From the NCBI GenBank assembly GCA_036941025.1, contig JAYMNP010000001.1, positions 2,440,501 to 2,504,500 on the forward strand: a stretch of DNA of 64,000 nt. Reading direction: 5' to 3'. The notes under the pieces are model-generated. The model did not search any database. It was not told where the DNA came from and saw nothing but the letters and a program-made list of their open reading frames with translations. The position numbers were made by a program, and so were the translations under genes. The DNA comes from Lachnospiraceae bacterium JLR.KK002. GTDB taxonomy: Bacteria; Bacillota; Clostridia; Lachnospirales; Lachnospiraceae. Shown piece after piece: positions 9,364 through 17,911 of this stretch (position 1 is its first letter; every line of letters starts with the position of its first letter).

Positions 9364-10038
9364 TTATTCCTGTTCCTGAATAATATTTTTCACCACCAGT
9401 TCCTGGTTCATCACATGATAGCTTACAATTTCCACTACCGTTTCCTTATCCTTGCGTCTCAGACCCTCATAAATCTTCTTATGTTCCTCAATCAGTCTGG
9501 GATAAACCGCATCGTTTTTCAGATACTCTACCCGGTAGCGGTACATCTGCTCCCGCAGATTATTGAGCATGTTCACCAGCTTGGGATTATCTGCCGCCTG
9601 ATAGATGGTATCATGGAATTCCACGTCTGCCTGGGCAATTTTTTTCACATCCCGGCTCCTTGTACTTTCCTCAAAATTCTTAAGAGCTGCACGAAGCTGT
9701 TCCAGCGATTCCTCCGTCATGTTATCACAGGCCAGTCCTACCGCCAGCTCATCCAGAGCCTTTCGAATCTGCAGAACATCCTCCATATCTTTTTCTGTCA
9801 TTCTGGCAACCTCCGCCCCTTTTCTGGGCATGGTCACCGCCAGCCCTTCCAGTTCCAGCATACGAATGGCCTCCCGTATGGGCGTGCGGCTGACCCCAAG
9901 CCTGGAGGCAAGCTGCAGTTCCATCAGCCGCTCCCCCGGCTTCAGTTCCCCCTTGAGAATGGCTTCCCGCAACGTCTGAAATACCACATCCCGCAGGGGA
10001 AGATATGCATTCATATTTAATTCCAGCCTGTCCGTCAT
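9364..10038 (-). CDS. GntR/FCD (FadR-subfamily) transcriptional regulator
   Basis: A 224-residue repressor-type regulator. Residues about 12-80 form the winged helix with the GntR signature (LREAILKGELKPGERL...LGVSRTPIREAIRMLE). Residues about 90-215 form an all-helical FCD ligand domain with the expected D/H metal-ligand candidates. It lies three bases after the ispE stop on the same strand, so it is cotranscribed with that isoprenoid gene. The effector is unknown. A TGTATACA palindrome upstream of ispE is a possible autoregulatory site. Confidence 0.88.
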   Translation of the reverse strand: MTDRLELNMNAYLPLRDVVFQTLREAILKGELKPGERLMELQLASRLGVSRTPIREAIRMLELEGLAVTMPRKGAEVARMTEKDMEDVLQIRKALDELAVGLACDNMTEESLEQLRAALKNFEESTRSRDVKKIAQADVEFHDTIYQAADNPKLVNMLNNLREQMYRYRVEYLKNDAVYPRLIEEHKKIYEGLRRKDKETVVEIVSYHVMNQELVVKNIIQEQE

Positions 10039-10041
10039 TTT

Positions 10042-10938
10042 CTACTCCTCTTTTCCTGCAGACTCCGTTCGAAACGTATTATAAATTTCTGTCAGATACA
10101 CCTGTTTTGCCAGCGTCCCCTGCCGCAGTCCCTGACAGGTCTGCTCCGCCTTCTCCTTATCTTCAAACAGTCCGAACACTGTGGGTCCGCTCCCGCTCAT
10201 CATGGCGCTGAGGGCTCCGCCGGCCATCATTTCTTCCTTGATTTGCTCAATTACCGGATACCGGGGAATGGTAACGCTTTCCAGCACATTTCCCATATGG
10301 GCGGCCACCTGATGCAAATCCCCCTTCTTCAGGCCTTTTATCAGCATATCAATATCAGGGTGCACCGTATCCTTCTCCAGTTTCAGATTCTCATATACAA
10401 ATTTTGTGGACACACTGACGGGAGGCCTTGCAATCACCACCTGGCACTCCGGCATGGGCGGCAGTGCGGAAAGCTGCTCCCCGATTCCCTCCGCCAGAGC
10501 GGTTCCCCGCATAATACAATAGGGCACATCCGCGCCGATTCGAACCCCCAGCTTCATCAGTTCTTCTCTGGAAAGCTGCAGATGAAACATCCGGTTCATT
10601 CCATATAGTACCGCCGCCGCGTCGGAACTGCCTCCTGCCATGCCGGCGGCTACCGGAATAAACTTCTGGAGGCTGATGACCATCCCGCCCTCCAGTCCAA
10701 ATTCATCCTGCAGAAGTTTTGCAGCCTGACAGACCAGATTGTTCTCATTGTCCGGCAGATAATACAGATTTGTCTTTACCTGAATCCCCGGCTTTTCCCT
10801 CCTGCGCAGTATAAGCCTGTCATACAGCCGAATGGTCTGCATAACCATCCTTACCTCATGATATCCGTCCTCCCGGCGCCTGAGTACGTCCAGCCCCAGA
10901 TTCACCTTTGCCAGAGCTTTTAATCTTAATTCCTTCAT
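10042..10938 (-). CDS. ispE: 4-diphosphocytidyl-2-C-methyl-D-erythritol kinase
   Basis: GHMP-family kinase phosphorylating CDP-methylerythritol in the non-mevalonate (MEP) isoprenoid pathway, cytosolic. The N-terminal KALAKVNLGLDV...DGYHEV and the ATP loop PVAAGMAGGSSDAAAVL (about residues 90-106) are intact, and the C-terminal glycine motif MSGSGPTVFGLF is present. The ATG at 10938 has an AGGAGA site; a nine-codon upstream extension starting at 10965 lies in the leader and is not preferred. 298 residues is normal length. It is the first gene of a two-gene unit with the GntR regulator. Confidence 0.94.
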   Translation of the reverse strand: MKELRLKALAKVNLGLDVLRRREDGYHEVRMVMQTIRLYDRLILRRREKPGIQVKTNLYYLPDNENNLVCQAAKLLQDEFGLEGGMVISLQKFIPVAAGMAGGSSDAAAVLYGMNRMFHLQLSREELMKLGVRIGADVPYCIMRGTALAEGIGEQLSALPPMPECQVVIARPPVSVSTKFVYENLKLEKDTVHPDIDMLIKGLKKGDLHQVAAHMGNVLESVTIPRYPVIEQIKEEMMAGGALSAMMSGSGPTVFGLFEDKEKAEQTCQGLRQGTLAKQVYLTEIYNTFRTESAGKEE

Positions 10939-10955
10939 ATGGTTTCTCCTGTATT

Positions 10956-10965
10956 TTGTATACAT
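10956..10965. promoter_or_regulatory. candidate GntR operator upstream of ispE
   Basis: TTGTATACAT contains the perfect 8-bp palindrome TGTATACA, 19 bases before the ispE ATG. FCD-type GntR proteins often bind T-rich/GTnnnAC palindromes, and the co-transcribed regulator is of that type. Inference only. Confidence 0.35.
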
Positions 10966-11067
10966 ACTGTCTGTTATAAGTTAAACATTTTTCACTGGAA
11001 AAGTCAATATTTTCCGAAAAATGACAACTTTTTTGTCACATTTTGACACATTTTTTTATGTGTTGTC

Positions 11068-11096
11068 TTGCATAATAATTTTCTTCCTGCTATACT
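11068..11096 (+). promoter_or_regulatory. sigma-A-type promoter of the MCP-PhnD gene
   Basis: TTGCAT (11068-11073), a 17-base spacer, and TATACT (11091-11096), followed by a leader of about 90 bases. An ACACAT/ATGTGT inverted repeat overlaps the region just upstream and could be an operator. Confidence 0.6.
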
Positions 11097-11189
11097 TAAT
11101 CTGGTATCTGTATGCGCCGCAGCAGGCCGCGTACATTACTGAACTGACACAGGTTACCATACCACACTTTTAGGAAGGGACTGAGACAT

Positions 11190-12977
11190 TTGTTCAAGAA
11201 TTTTTTAGCAAAATCCCAGCAGCCGGAGCCCGTAATTAATGAACAGCCCAAAGCTGAGTCATCCCCAACCGAACTCTCCGTCGCAGAACATGAGCGGATT
11301 ATTACCGAAATCGGTGATATGATGGAGACCCTTGGATTTGATACGGAACATCTGCTCTGGATTGCCAAACAAAATAAAGAAGCATTTTCCACCCTTGTAC
11401 ACCATAATCAGAAGATTGCCGATTCCTCTGCCGAAAACCTGGAACAGGCCACTTTCGTGGAAGAAAAGATTCAGCAGGTCAACCAGAACAGTGAGACCAT
11501 GAATGAACATATCCGGCTGGTGGAAGAAAAAGCAGATGTTATCTTGAAAAACATCACTGAAAAAAATGAAACCATTAAAGAAACCTATCACATGCTTCAC
11601 GATTTGAATGAAACCCTGCGGATTACCCAGGAGACCAATCTGAAACTGCTGGAATCCTCCCGGAACATTCACAAAATTGTGGAATACATCAAGAATATCT
11701 CAGAGGAAACCACCCTGCTTTCTTTAAATGCTTCCATTACCGCGGCCCATGCGGGAGAAGCGGGCAAAGCATTCGCCATTGTAGCCGGAGAAGTGGGTAA
11801 ACTTTCCGATGAAACGGATTCTTTTATCAATGAAATTGAAGAAATTGTAAAAGAACTGGAAGAAAATATTCAGAGCAGCCATGAATCCACCAAACACTCC
11901 GAGGATTCCATTCAGAAACTGAACGGATTTGTGGAAAGCACCGTAAGTATCCTCACCGGGACCCATGACTCTCTGACAGATATCAAACGCAATATGGGCA
12001 ATCTGACAGCTGTTTCACAGACTAATGTGGAAGTATCCTCAGACGTAACAGATGCTTTGGGCAAACTGACAGACACCATTTCCACCTCTGCCAACCAGTC
12101 TCATGAATCCATAGCACTGATTGCCCAGCATCAGAAAAAAACAGATACCCTGCTGTCCTGCTGTGACAACATCAGTTCCATGTGTGAAAATCTTCAGTAC
12201 AGCATGTGTTCCATCAAAAATGAAAATGAAATTGTAATCGGTATCAATCCCTTTACTTCTCCCAATGATATCAAGAACATGTATCAGCCGGTACTGGCCC
12301 GTATCTTTGAATCTCTGGGACTGAAAGTAAAAATTATTATCGTAAAGGATTACCTTTCTCTGGGCGACCAGATTCAGAAGGGTACCATGGACGGAGGCTG
12401 GTTCTCACCTTTTGCCTATATCACTGCGGCTGAGATGACCCCGCTGATTCCCATTGCCACTCCGTTAATCAACGGCAAAGATTATTATAATGGCTATATT
12501 ATTACCAGAAATGATTCCGGTATTGAGACTCTGGAGGATTTACCCGGCAGAACCTTTGCCTACGTGGATAAAAACAGCGCTTCCGGTTATCTGTATGCCA
12601 GACACAGCATCAAAGAAGCTGGTCTTGACCCGGAAAACATTTTTTCAGCCGTTTCCTTTGCAGGCAGCCATGACCAGGTAATCCAGGGCGTTCTGAACGG
12701 TGAATTTGATGCGGGAGCCACCTACAACGAAGCCTATGAGAAAATGCAGAAGTCCGGAACCGACATGTCCGGCATTAATATTATTTCCACCACGGGAAAT
12801 ATCCAGAAGGACGCCATCGCTTTCAGTAAAAATATGAATCCGGAACGGATTGAGCTTTTGAAAAAAGCATTTACCAGCTTTACGGACTTCTCCGGCATTA
12901 CCACTCCGGTTACCGGTTTTGTGGAAGCAAAAGACAGCAATTATGACCTGATCCGTCAGGTACAAAATGCAAAATAA
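11190..12977 (+). CDS. cytosolic methyl-accepting chemotaxis-type receptor fused to a PhnD-like substrate-binding domain
   Basis: A 595-residue protein with an unusual order. Residues about 30-340 are a long helical chemoreceptor signalling region whose hairpin tip reads [33 protein letters not shown] (written here as a region, about residues 172-205). Residues about 345-590 resemble the periplasmic phosphate/phosphonate-binding PhnD family (VIGINPF...[14 protein letters not shown]...[16 protein letters not shown]). No signal peptide or membrane helix is visible, so the binding domain should be cytosolic. The start is TTG at 11190 with a GGAAGGGA site; no better ATG exists. It likely senses an intracellular ligand and feeds CheA/CheW. 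The ligand is unknown. Confidence 0.8.
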   Translation: MFKNFLAKSQQPEPVINEQPKAESSPTELSVAEHERIITEIGDMMETLGFDTEHLLWIAKQNKEAFSTLVHHNQKIADSSAENLEQATFVEEKIQQVNQNSETMNEHIRLVEEKADVILKNITEKNETIKETYHMLHDLNETLRITQETNLKLLESSRNIHKIVEYIKNISEETTLLSLNASITAAHAGEAGKAFAIVAGEVGKLSDETDSFINEIEEIVKELEENIQSSHESTKHSEDSIQKLNGFVESTVSILTGTHDSLTDIKRNMGNLTAVSQTNVEVSSDVTDALGKLTDTISTSANQSHESIALIAQHQKKTDTLLSCCDNISSMCENLQYSMCSIKNENEIVIGINPFTSPNDIKNMYQPVLARIFESLGLKVKIIIVKDYLSLGDQIQKGTMDGGWFSPFAYITAAEMTPLIPIATPLINGKDYYNGYIITRNDSGIETLEDLPGRTFAYVDKNSASGYLYARHSIKEAGLDPENIFSAVSFAGSHDQVIQGVLNGEFDAGATYNEAYEKMQKSGTDMSGINIISTTGNIQKDAIAFSKNMNPERIELLKKAFTSFTDFSGITTPVTGFVEAKDSNYDLIRQVQNAK

Positions 12978-12989
12978 TCGGATAAAGTG

Positions 12990-13016
12990 TTAATTTTTTC
13001 CTCTGGGTTCCGATAT
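12990..13016 (+). promoter_or_regulatory. sigma-D (sigma-28)-like flagellar promoter
   Basis: TTAA (12990-12993), a 15-base spacer, then TCCGATAT (13009-13016). This matches the flagellar consensus TAAA-N15-GCCGATAA closely, including CCGATAT. A TATAAT overlaps, but a sigma-A -35 at the right distance is absent. It drives the 204-residue gene downstream. Confidence 0.6.
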
Positions 13017-13074
13017 AATTGATAAGAAGTAAAAGTTATGGATAACCATTTATATACCAGGGAGGGACAATACT

Positions 13075-13689
13075 ATGAGCGTAAACAGTGTGAATAATGT
13101 AAACAGCAGTGCTGCGGCATATACCGCACCTGTTCAGCAGAATACCACCAAAGCTGCTGAGAATACCGAATCTTCCAAAAATACTGCCGCTGATAAGGGC
13201 GTGGTATATGAGAAGAACAATGATACCAAAACACCTGCTAAAAACAGCATTTACTCCAAAGACGAAATCATCGCACGGATGAAGAGAGATACCGAGACCA
13301 GAACTGCACAGCTCAGGAGTCTGGTAGAGAAGATGATGACCAGCCAGGGAACCAAAATCGGCCAGGCTGATGATATGTGGAAATTCCTTGCCAGCGGTAA
13401 ATATACCGTAAGCGCTGATGTAAAGGCTCAGGCTCAGGCTGACATCGCAGAGGACGGATACTGGGGCGTAGAGCAGACTTCCGAACGTATTGTGGAATTT
13501 GCAAAGGCTCTGACCGGCGGAGATACTTCCAAAATCGAAGAAATGAAAGCAGCTTTTGAAAAAGGTTTCAAAGCTGCTACCGGAGCATGGGGCTCCAAAC
13601 TGCCTGATATTTCCCAGAGAACTTACGATGCAGTTATGGATAAATTCGATGACTGGGCAGGCAAAAAAGCAGAGGATGTAGAGGAATAA
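13075..13689 (+). CDS. conserved hypothetical protein, possible motility-regulon member
   Basis: A 204-residue soluble protein. I do not recognise a named domain. Residues 1-60 are Asn/Thr/Ala-rich and probably disordered. Residues about 62-205 look helical and well ordered, with conserved-looking segments such as EDGYWGVEQTSERIVEFAKALTGG and LPDISQRTYDAVMDKF. There is no signal peptide or membrane helix. The ATG follows a GGAGGG site, and a sigma-D-like promoter lies 60 bases upstream. It follows the cytosolic chemoreceptor, so a role in flagellar or chemotaxis function is possible but unproven. Confidence 0.75.
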   Translation: MSVNSVNNVNSSAAAYTAPVQQNTTKAAENTESSKNTAADKGVVYEKNNDTKTPAKNSIYSKDEIIARMKRDTETRTAQLRSLVEKMMTSQGTKIGQADDMWKFLASGKYTVSADVKAQAQADIAEDGYWGVEQTSERIVEFAKALTGGDTSKIEEMKAAFEKGFKAATGAWGSKLPDISQRTYDAVMDKFDDWAGKKAEDVEE

Positions 13690-13905
13690 TTCTTTCTGCT
13701 GAATTTATGATATGACTTTTATCAATTATTATGGAACGCTGTAAGTGTCTGTTTATTGGCATTTCCGGCGTTTCTTTTTTTATCCTGTCGCACCAGGCTT
13801 CTTTGTTCTTTTAACAAAATTTTCACAGTATTTCTTTTTCGAGTATGCTATAATAAGAGTATATGTTTTAAATTCTTCAATTCATCACAGAAAGGACGAA
13901 TATTT

Positions 13906-15227
13906 ATGGCGATTATGCTTCTTTTGTGCTGCGCCGTCATCCTCTCCTGTATCATCGCAAACCGCTTTTCCAGTAAATTCGGTATGCCTGCACTGCTGTG
14001 CTTCATGGCCCTGGGTATGATATTCGGCTCTGATTTTCCATTCTCCGCTCCAAAAATCTGAACCTGAGAGACTCCACCGCCCCGCTGCTGGAAATTGAAA
14101 GCGGAAGTAATGACCCCATAGCCTATATGCTTACCATGATTGCCCTGGCCATGATTACCGGCGATACGGGCACTTCTATTCCGGTTATGATGTTTGCACA
14201 GATTACGTTCGGAGCGGTAATCGGAATTTTCAATGCATATGTGGGAATTGCAGTCCTCCAGAAAGGGGACATTGTTTCCGAAGGGATGGATACTGTTTTC
14301 GTAATTGCCCTGGCACTGCTGTCCTATGCCTTTCCCACCGTAATCGGCGGAAACGGTTACTTAAGCGTATACCTGACCGGAATTATTCTTGGGAACAGCC
14401 ACATCAGCAATAAAATCACGCTGGTACACTTTTTTGACGGGATTACCGGTCTGGCCCAGATACTGATTTTCTTCCTGCTGGGACTTCTTGCATTCCCTCA
14501 CCGGCTGCCGGGAATTTTTCTTCCTTCCCTGGCCATTGCCCTGTTCCTTACCCTGGCTGCCCGGCCTGCGGCTGTGTTCCTGCTGCTGCTCCCGTTCCGC
14601 CCCTCTCTGAGGCAATGTATCCTGATTTCCTGGTCGGGGCTGCGAGGGGCTGCTTCCATCGTGTTCGCCATTATGGTCATTGCCAGCGGCGTAAGCCTGG
14701 AGCATGACCTGTTCCACATTGTATTTTTCATTTCCATGCTTTCTGTGGCCATTCAGGGCTCTCTCCTTCCTCTGGCCGCCCGCAGACTGGATATGGTGGA
14801 CAATACTTCCGACATCCGCAAAACCTTCAACGACTATCAGGATGATTCGGAGCTGACTCTGATGCAAATGTACATACCAGAAGGGCATAACTGGGAAAAC
14901 CGCCTGGTTGGGGAAGTGAGCTTTCCCACCGGCTCCCTTGCTCTGATGATAAAACGGGAAAACGAAACTCTGATTCCCCGCGGCAACACACGGATTCATG
15001 CGGAAGACACCCTGATTTTAAGCGTACCGGCCTACCACAGCGAAAATGACGGCAAACTGAAAGAAATCCAGATTACCCTCACCCATCCCTGGTGCGGAAA
15101 ATGCATTGCGGAACTGGAGCTGCCGGAACATCTTCTGATTGCCCTGATTAAACGGAGAGATGAAAATCTGATTCCCCAGGGAAGTACCCGCATTTACACC
15201 GGAGACAGGGTTGTCATTTATAAGTAG
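13906..15227 (+). pseudogene. NhaP/CvrA-type cation:proton antiporter with RCK_C domains, broken by an internal deletion
   Basis: The reading frame from ATG 13906 gives about 51 residues matching the first helices of CPA1 antiporters, then stops at 14061. Homology resumes in another frame at about 14043 (LRSKNLNLRDSTAPLLEIESGSNDP), continuing through the remaining helices and two C-terminal TrkA-C-like domains to 15227. Compared with full-length CvrA/NhaP2-type proteins, roughly 90 residues covering helices 2-4 are missing. Internal ATG 14127 could start a fragment, but it would lack the N-terminal half of the transport core. The junction lies at about 14038-14045. Confidence 0.8.
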
Positions 15228-15678
15228 CAGAATGATTCTGTTCCAGTTCTTTCAGTCTCTGATTGATTTTCCTGGCTTCTTTTCGGTTAAACAGATAGAA
15301 GCAGGCCCAGATTGCCATGAAAATACCGCAGGAAAATAAAAACTGCAGTACCGTATGGAGGACCCTGTCCGGATGAAAGGGAATCCAGCCCAAAGTAACC
15401 GCCACAGGGTAAAACACCCCCATTCCCACACAAAAATGTATGACTGTTTTCCAGAAAACAGAGGGTCGTTCGAACTGATAGACCACTGCTGTTCCGCCGC
15501 AGGCAATGCCGATTATCATGGCACCGGCGGACTGCCTTGCAAAATCTTTACATATCATCATCCATATGCCTTCTCCGTCCCATAAAAAGCAAAACAGACA
15601 CATCATCACAAAGAAGGTACAGCCCAGAGAAATTCCGGACAATATATATTTTATCACCAGTTTTACCGTATATTTCAT
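15214..15678 (-). CDS. DUF3021 family membrane protein
   Basis: A 154-residue protein with four predicted membrane helices (about residues 10-30, 45-62, 75-97, 103-125) and a charged C-terminal tail rich in Arg/Lys/Glu. It matches the DUF3021 family, whose genes are habitually found beside LytTR regulators. It overlaps the LytTR gene by four bases (ATGA), indicating coupling. Its 3' end overlaps the end of the convergent antiporter pseudogene by 14 bases. It probably modulates the LytTR partner from the membrane; the mechanism is unknown. Confidence 0.82.
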   Translation of the reverse strand: MKYTVKLVIKYILSGISLGCTFFVMMCLFCFLWDGEGIWMMICKDFARQSAGAMIIGIACGGTAVVYQFERPSVFWKTVIHFCVGMGVFYPVAVTLGWIPFHPDRVLHTVLQFLFSCGIFMAIWACFYLFNRKEARKINQRLKELEQNHSATYK

Positions 15679-16124
15679 TGCAGTCCCAGCCTTTCTTTGA
15701 AACTTTTGCGAAAACTTCTGGAAATATAATCTGTGACGCCGTTTTTCATAACCAGCTCCATGGTCCCGTTAAACCCTGCTTCCACATGGTTAATCTGATT
15801 GATATTGGCAATGGCCGATTTTGAAATACGCACAAAACGGACATCAAGCATGTTTTCCAGTTCATACAGAGGTTTATCCAGCACATATCTGTTTTTAATT
15901 TTATCATAACAGACAATTTCCCGGCCTTCCGTTCGTATCAATGAGATATCTTCCGGCCTGATAAAGTAAGTTTTCCTGTCTTTTGCTGCAATCAGAGCGG
16001 GAGAGTCCGTATGTTCTTTTTCCAGCATGGAAATAATTTTCCCGATTGTTTCAGTCATTCTATTGATATAAAGAACCGCACAGGGCTCTTTATACTCTTT
16101 ACTGATTTTACATTCAACTTTCAT
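15675..16124 (-). CDS. LytTR family transcriptional regulator
   Basis: A 149-residue DNA-binding protein without a receiver domain. Residues about 45-148 form the LytTR domain: FIRPEDISLIRTEGREIVCY...LDKPLYELENML..RFVRISKSAIANINQI. It is divergent from the ABC exporter genes at 16297-17822 across a 172-base intergenic space. Such LytTR/DUF3021 pairs often regulate adjacent ABC exporters, so it is likely the regulator of that transporter. The ATG at 16124 is preceded by an AGGAG-type site. Confidence 0.87.
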   Translation of the reverse strand: MKVECKISKEYKEPCAVLYINRMTETIGKIISMLEKEHTDSPALIAAKDRKTYFIRPEDISLIRTEGREIVCYDKIKNRYVLDKPLYELENMLDVRFVRISKSAIANINQINHVEAGFNGTMELVMKNGVTDYISRSFRKSFKERLGLQ

Positions 16125-16296
16125 AGATGCGGCTCCTTTCCTGATTATTATACCACAGGGGAACCTTTGCTGCCTGCATTTCAGACATGAAATTCTACCG
16201 CTTGCACATCGCGGGCTGCCGCTCCCGCCCCACCTGTTGTTTCTGTTCCCTCTCCGTTATAAAATGGCAGTAACATAAAAACAGGGAGGAATTACT

Positions 16297-17070
16297 ATGA
16301 CACAGGAACTGGTACAGGTGGAACGTCTGAATCTCACATACAAAAAGTTACATGCCCTTCAGGATATTTCCTTCTCCGTAAAATCCGGAGAGATTGTGGC
16401 CGTCATCGGACAAAACGGCTCCGGAAAGACTTCTGCGATGGAATGCATAGAGGGCCTGCGAAAACCGGACAGCGGACTGATTCGGGTGTTCGGAAAAGAT
16501 CCCTGGCTCTGCCGCAGGGAGATATATAAGGAAATGGGCGTCCAGCTTCAGGAATCGGAATATCCTCTGAAAATCAGAACAGAGGAACTATGCCGGCTGT
16601 TTGCTTCTTTTTATGACAGGCCCGCTGACTGGAATTTACTGCTGACCCAGATGGGACTGAATGAAAAAAGAAAGCACCCGGTTCACAAACTGTCCGGCGG
16701 AGAGAGACAGCGGCTGTCCATCATCCTTTCCCTTATGGGACGTCCAAAACTTCTGGTGCTGGATGAATTAACTACAGGTCTTGACCCGGAGGTAAGGCAG
16801 AATATGTGGCTCAGCTTTGAAAATATCAGAAAAAGCGGCGTAGCTGTTCTTATGGTGTCCCATTATCTGGACGAGGTAGAAGCCCTTGCAGATAAAATCC
16901 TCTTTCTGGAAAAAGGAAAACAGCAGTTCTTCGGAACCCAGGGAGAATTCCGGGAATATGTGAAAAGGCGCCTTCCCCGGCATGAATGGGAAGAACCTGT
17001 CTCTCTGGAAAAACTTTATTTTATGATTGCACCGAAAACAACCGGTCTGACTATGGAGGGGATATTATGA
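16297..17070 (+). CDS. ABC transporter ATP-binding protein
   Basis: Stand-alone nucleotide-binding subunit, 257 residues, of a drug/peptide-type ABC-2 exporter. Walker A (IGQNGSGKTS, about residues 39-48), Q-loop, signature (KLSGGERQRLS, about 133-143) and Walker B (LLVLDELTTGLDPE, about 153-166) are intact. The natural aspartate-glutamate pair is DE. The stop overlaps the permease ATG (ATGA at 17067-17070). A possible promoter with TTGTTT and TATAAA (short 15-base spacing) lies just upstream at about 16240-16262. It is likely controlled by the divergent LytTR regulator. Confidence 0.92.
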   Translation: MTQELVQVERLNLTYKKLHALQDISFSVKSGEIVAVIGQNGSGKTSAMECIEGLRKPDSGLIRVFGKDPWLCRREIYKEMGVQLQESEYPLKIRTEELCRLFASFYDRPADWNLLLTQMGLNEKRKHPVHKLSGGERQRLSIILSLMGRPKLLVLDELTTGLDPEVRQNMWLSFENIRKSGVAVLMVSHYLDEVEALADKILFLEKGKQQFFGTQGEFREYVKRRLPRHEWEEPVSLEKLYFMIAPKTTGLTMEGIL

Positions 17071-17822
17071 AAGTATTTACCGTAATATGCAAAACAGAAT
17101 TAAAATTGTTTCTGAGGGATTTTTTCAGCTTTTTCTTCGCTCTTGTGTTTCCTGTATTAATGCTTCTTCTGTTCGGAGGAATTTATGGAAACGCCCCTGT
17201 CTATGAGGGAACGGACACCGGCATGATGGACATCTCCGTACCGGCTTATGCTGTCATGGTAACAGGAGTTACCGGTCTGATGTCTCTGCCTCTGACCTTA
17301 TCCGGTTACAGAGAGAAAAAAATCTACAAAAGATTTGACGCTACCCCCGCGGGAAAGAAAAGTATCATATCCGCACAGATATTCATCAGTTTTCTCATGA
17401 CGCTGGCAGGGATTGCCATCCTGACAGCCGCCGGAATACTGCTTTATCAGATACAGATAAAAGGCAGTTTTCTCTCTGTTCTGACAGGGCTGCTGTTTTC
17501 CATAGCGGCCATGTTTTCCATGGGATTTCTTTTTACTGCTATTGGGTGGGACTTAAAAAGCACATCCCTGCTCTGTTATCTCTGCTATTTTATTATGTTG
17601 TTCCTGTCCGGTGCAACCATGCCGGATTTTATGTTCCCCGACACCATTAAAAAAATCTCTTCCTTTCTGCCCATGACGTATGCCGTTGATTTAATGCAGG
17701 GAGTTTTTGCCGGAGATAATCTCAGTCTGCACGGAAAGGAACTGAGCATTTTGGGAGCTGTTGCGGTAATATGCACGGCAATTGGAGCTGCTTTATACAG
17801 AAGAAGAGACTGGACAAAATAG
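17067..17822 (+). CDS. ABC-2 type transporter permease
   Basis: A 251-residue membrane subunit with six helices (about residues 18-40, 60-80, 105-130, 140-160, 170-190, 222-242), typical of ABC-2 exporters such as YadH/DrrB-type proteins. The ATG at 17067 overlaps the ATPase stop; an upstream in-frame extension to 16986 lies inside the ATPase gene and is rejected. With the ATPase it should form a complete exporter. The substrate is unknown; candidates are antimicrobial peptides or lipid-targeting compounds. Confidence 0.88.
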   Translation: MKVFTVICKTELKLFLRDFFSFFFALVFPVLMLLLFGGIYGNAPVYEGTDTGMMDISVPAYAVMVTGVTGLMSLPLTLSGYREKKIYKRFDATPAGKKSIISAQIFISFLMTLAGIAILTAAGILLYQIQIKGSFLSVLTGLLFSIAAMFSMGFLFTAIGWDLKSTSLLCYLCYFIMLFLSGATMPDFMFPDTIKKISSFLPMTYAVDLMQGVFAGDNLSLHGKELSILGAVAVICTAIGAALYRRRDWTK

Positions 17823-17856
17823 CCAGTCTCTTCCACTCTCTGAATCCCTCAATAAT

Positions 17857-17883
17857 GGGGCGCTCTCTGCACGAAAGCGCCCC
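17857..17883. terminator. bidirectional terminator hairpin between convergent genes
   Basis: GGGGCGCT (17857-17864) pairs perfectly with AGCGCCCC (17876-17883). T-rich sequence follows on the plus strand and A/T-rich sequence on the other side. It separates the exporter permease from secDF. Confidence 0.75.
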
Positions 17884-17911
17884 GGTTTATTTATCCTGAA
17901 GGGATTTTTGT

